From Rhodocyclales bacterium (lineage in GTDB: Bacteria > Pseudomonadota > Gammaproteobacteria > Burkholderiales > Rhodocyclaceae), in assembly GCA_016215645.1 (NCBI GenBank), contig JACRIX010000084.1, positions 1-64,000 of the forward strand: a stretch of DNA of 64,000 nt. The letters run 5' to 3'. The translations under genes were made by a program, and so were the position numbers. This document shows positions 62,286-64,000 of this stretch, one piece after another. How positions within the stretch are numbered: the stretch's first letter is position 1; each line of letters starts with the position of its first letter. The notes beneath the pieces were generated by a model. That model had not been told where the DNA came from and did no database searches. It worked only from the letters and a program-made list of their open reading frames with translations.

Positions 62286-63683
62286 CTACGACTGCAAGGC
62301 CTGCTCCAGGCGCGACAAGACCCGCTCCCTTCCCAGCACCTCAAGCACGGCATCGATCGACGGCGACTGGGGAAGCCCGAGCAAAACCACGCGCAGCGGA
62401 ATCGCCAGCTGCGGCATCTTCATGCCCGCCTCCGTCGCTGTCTGCTTTACCGCCTGCCCCAACTCGGCCGCCTGCCAGGCACAATCCGCCAGCCTTGTTC
62501 TGAGCGCGGCAAGCCCTTTCAGCGCCGGCTCGGTCAGATGCTGGGCGACCAGTTCCGGCGTCGGTGTGGGCGGGGCGAAATAGGGATGCATGGCGTCGGC
62601 CAATTCATTGAGGTTCGCCACGCGATCTCGATGCAGCGTGGCAACCCGCGACGCATCCGGCCCTGCCTCGAAGCTCACCCCCTGCCGCACCAGGCGCTTG
62701 CCCGCTTCCGCCGCCAGGCGCTGTGGATCAGCCTGCTTCAGATAATGGGCATTCAGCCAGTTCAACTTCTCGGTATTGAACTGGGCGGCGGACGCCGTGA
62801 TGTGATCGAGATCGAACCATCGCACGAACTGCTCCATGCTGAAGATCTCTTCATCGCCATGCGACCAGCCCAGGCGCGCGAGATAGTTCAGCACGGCTTC
62901 CGGCAGGTAGCCTTGATCGTCGTACTGCATCACCGACACCGCGCCGTGGCGCTTGGAAAGCTTCTGCCCGTCATCGCCGAGGATCATCGAAAGATGGCCG
63001 TATTCCGGCACCGGTGCGCCGAGCGCACGCAACAGGTTGATCTGGCGCGGCGTGTTATTGACATGGTCATCGCCGCGGATGACGTGGGTGATCTTCATGT
63101 CATGATCATCCACCACGACACAAAAGTTGTAGGTCGGCGTGCCATCGGCACGGGCGATGATGAAGTCATCGAGTTCGCAATTGGCGAACTCGATGCGCCC
63201 CTTGACCTGGTCGTCCCAGGCGACAATACCGTCCTGTGGATTGCGAAACCGCACCACCGGTGCGATACCGCTCGGCGGTGCAGGAAATTCCTTCCCGGTT
63301 TCGGGACGCCAGCGACCATCGTAGCGGGGCTTTTCCTTGCGCGCCTCCTGCTCGGCCCGCAAGGCATCCAGTTCCTCCCTGGAGGTGTAGCAGTGGTAGG
63401 CCGTGCCGGCGGCGAGCATCTCGCCAATTACTTCCTTGTAGCGGTTCATGCGCTGCATCTGGTAAAACGGGCCCTCGTCGTGGGCAAGGCCCAGCCACTG
63501 CATGCCGTCAAGTATCGCCTGCACCGCCTCCGGGGTGGAGCGCGCGACATCGGTATCCTCTATGCGCAGGATGAAGCTGCCGCCGTGACGACGCGCATAG
63601 GCCCACGAAAACAGGGCAGTACGCGCTCCGCCAATATGCAGGAAGCCGGTGGGACTGGGAGCAAAGCGGGTGCGAACGGTCAT
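62286..63683 (-). CDS. gltX: Glutamyl-tRNA synthetase
   Basis: 465 aa class I synthetase. HIGH-like motif [18 protein letters not shown] and KMSKS-like [10 protein letters not shown]. The zinc-binding region is present as [12 protein letters not shown]. It starts with ATG at 63683, the family N-terminus being [18 protein letters not shown] at 63717-63712 on the minus strand could be its -10 box. It supplies Glu-tRNA and faces the tRNA-Val gene. Confidence 0.97.
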   Translation of the reverse strand: MTVRTRFAPSPTGFLHIGGARTALFSWAYARRHGGSFILRIEDTDVARSTPEAVQAILDGMQWLGLAHDEGPFYQMQRMNRYKEVIGEMLAAGTAYHCYTSREELDALRAEQEARKEKPRYDGRWRPETGKEFPAPPSGIAPVVRFRNPQDGIVAWDDQVKGRIEFANCELDDFIIARADGTPTYNFCVVVDDHDMKITHVIRGDDHVNNTPRQINLLRALGAPVPEYGHLSMILGDDGQKLSKRHGAVSVMQYDDQGYLPEAVLNYLARLGWSHGDEEIFSMEQFVRWFDLDHITASAAQFNTEKLNWLNAHYLKQADPQRLAAEAGKRLVRQGVSFEAGPDASRVATLHRDRVANLNELADAMHPYFAPPTPTPELVAQHLTEPALKGLAALRTRLADCAWQAAELGQAVKQTATEAGMKMPQLAIPLRVVLLGLPQSPSIDAVLEVLGRERVLSRLEQALQS

Positions 63684-63736
63684 GGCGAGTCGTGACGTGG
63701 CGAAAGAATTGATTTTATTCCACTGCCGCACCCCAA

Positions 63737-63766
63737 TTGACCGCCAGCAGACCTTTGTGGTTAAAT
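63737..63766 (+). promoter_or_regulatory. Candidate promoter of the tRNA-Val gene
   Basis: TTGACC at 63737-63742, 18 bp, then TTAAAT at 63761-63766, about 15 bp before the tRNA. A good match to a sigma-70 promoter. Confidence 0.5.
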
Positions 63767-63781
63767 TCGCGCCTCTTTCGC

Positions 63782-63856
63782 GGGCGGTTAACTCAGCGGT
63801 AGAGTGCCACCTTCACACGGTGGAAGCCACTGGTTCGATCCCAGTACCGCCCACCA
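63782..63856 (+). tRNA. tRNA-Val (anticodon CAC)
   Basis: Cloverleaf visible: acceptor GGGCGGT (63782-63788) pairs with ACCGCCC (63846-63852). Anticodon arm is CCACC-TTCACAC-GGTGG with anticodon CAC, T arm ACTGG-TTCGATC-CCAGT. The 3' CCA is encoded (63854-63856). Reads GUG valine codons. Confidence 0.93.
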
Positions 63857-63873
63857 TTCGTTTTGCATATTGT

Positions 63874-63892
63874 TCAGGCTGTTTTGGCCTGA
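63874..63892. terminator. Small hairpin after tRNA-Val
   Basis: TCAGGC (63874-63879) and GCCTGA (63887-63892), 7-nt loop, no U run. It could end the tRNA transcript or the partial minus-strand gene at the right edge; weak. Confidence 0.3.
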
Positions 63893-63905
63893 CGCCAGCG
63901 TATCG

Positions 63906-64000
63906 CTAGCCGCCGCTGCGTGACTTCAGGTGATGCCCGAGGTGGCGGTCCGTCTTGATACTGTGATTGATGGTCCAGTCCATCAGCAGCAGCTTGATGC
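63906..64000 (-). CDS. Partial gene at the right edge, possibly hemerythrin-like
   Basis: The last 30 codons of a minus-strand frame that continues beyond the window. The residues KLLLMDWTINHSIKTDRHLG before the stop at 63906 recall the C-terminal helix of bacteriohemerythrins (W followed by a His and Asp set). The tail is too short for certainty. Confidence 0.4.
   Translation of the reverse strand, partial: IKLLLMDWTINHSIKTDRHLGHHLKSRSGG

Noticed and set aside
61491-63695. 734-aa plus-strand open frame antisense to gltX and the M48-like gene
   Set aside because: Arg/His/Gln-rich shadow of two recognisable genes, no family resemblance.

Overview
The window is about 64 kb of GC-rich, densely packed chromosomal DNA, most likely from a betaproteobacterium of the Rhodocyclales or Sterolibacteriaceae type. 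The support is gene order: rpsB-tsf-pyrH-frr-uppS-cdsA-dxr-rseP-bamA-ompH-lpxD-fabZ-lpxA-lpxB-rnhB in one unbroken run, map-glnD, pyrG-kdsA-eno-ftsB, and prfB-lysS. It is Gram-negative (lipid A genes, BamA, KdsA). The family-level assignment is inference. No rRNA, CRISPR array, insertion sequence or prophage was seen. One tRNA gene is present, and a gene is cut by the right edge.

Layout. 1-5.4 kb: tex, an NAD-type isocitrate dehydrogenase and a PlsC-like acyltransferase. 5.4-14.7 kb: alr-radA-ybbP on the minus strand, a LysR regulator divergent from lplT, then a tsaB-rimI-UDG operon. 15-30.2 kb: an HU gene, then a very long minus-strand operon reading from rpsB (right) to a TrmH-family methyltransferase (left), covering translation factors, isoprenoid and undecaprenyl synthesis, CDP-diacylglycerol, outer-membrane assembly and lipid A. 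30.5-35 kb: a solitary class III cyclase domain protein, map, glnD and a small cysteine-rich protein. 35-45.6 kb: an accessory catabolic cluster (IclR regulator, nitronate monooxygenase-like enzyme, MFS exporter, divergent from thioesterase, two acyl-CoA dehydrogenases, CoA ligase, second thioesterase, Zn alcohol dehydrogenase, alpha/beta hydrolase). 45.6-50 kb: DUF2461, truC, a small tail-anchored protein, a DEAD-box helicase and a gamma-carbonic anhydrase-like protein. 50-55.2 kb: pyrG-kdsA-DUF1330-eno-ftsB and a SapC-like gene. 55.3-63.9 kb: prfB with its programmed +1 frameshift, a PIN toxin-antitoxin pair, lysS-mnmC, a glycine-zipper protein, a degenerate M48 lipoprotein, gltX and tRNA-Val.

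The genes are mainly housekeeping. The unusual items are: (i) a dispersed repeat of about 24 bp with core AGTCGGCGCTGG, present about ten times in both orientations and mostly inside coding regions; (ii) the 35-45.6 kb acyl-CoA catabolic cluster; (iii) the toxin-antitoxin pair between prfB and lysS with a perfect 10-bp inverted-repeat operator; (iv) two enzymes with altered catalytic residues (a class III cyclase lacking the transition-state Asn and an M48 peptidase with RExxH); (v) several regulatory structures (a palindrome filling the rpsB promoter spacer, an rpsB-tsf stem-loop, and a hairpin over the helicase ribosome binding site).

Starts were chosen from family alignment as I know it, start/stop overlaps and visible ribosome binding sites. 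No database search was run, so all family names rest on recognised motifs and overall sequence character.
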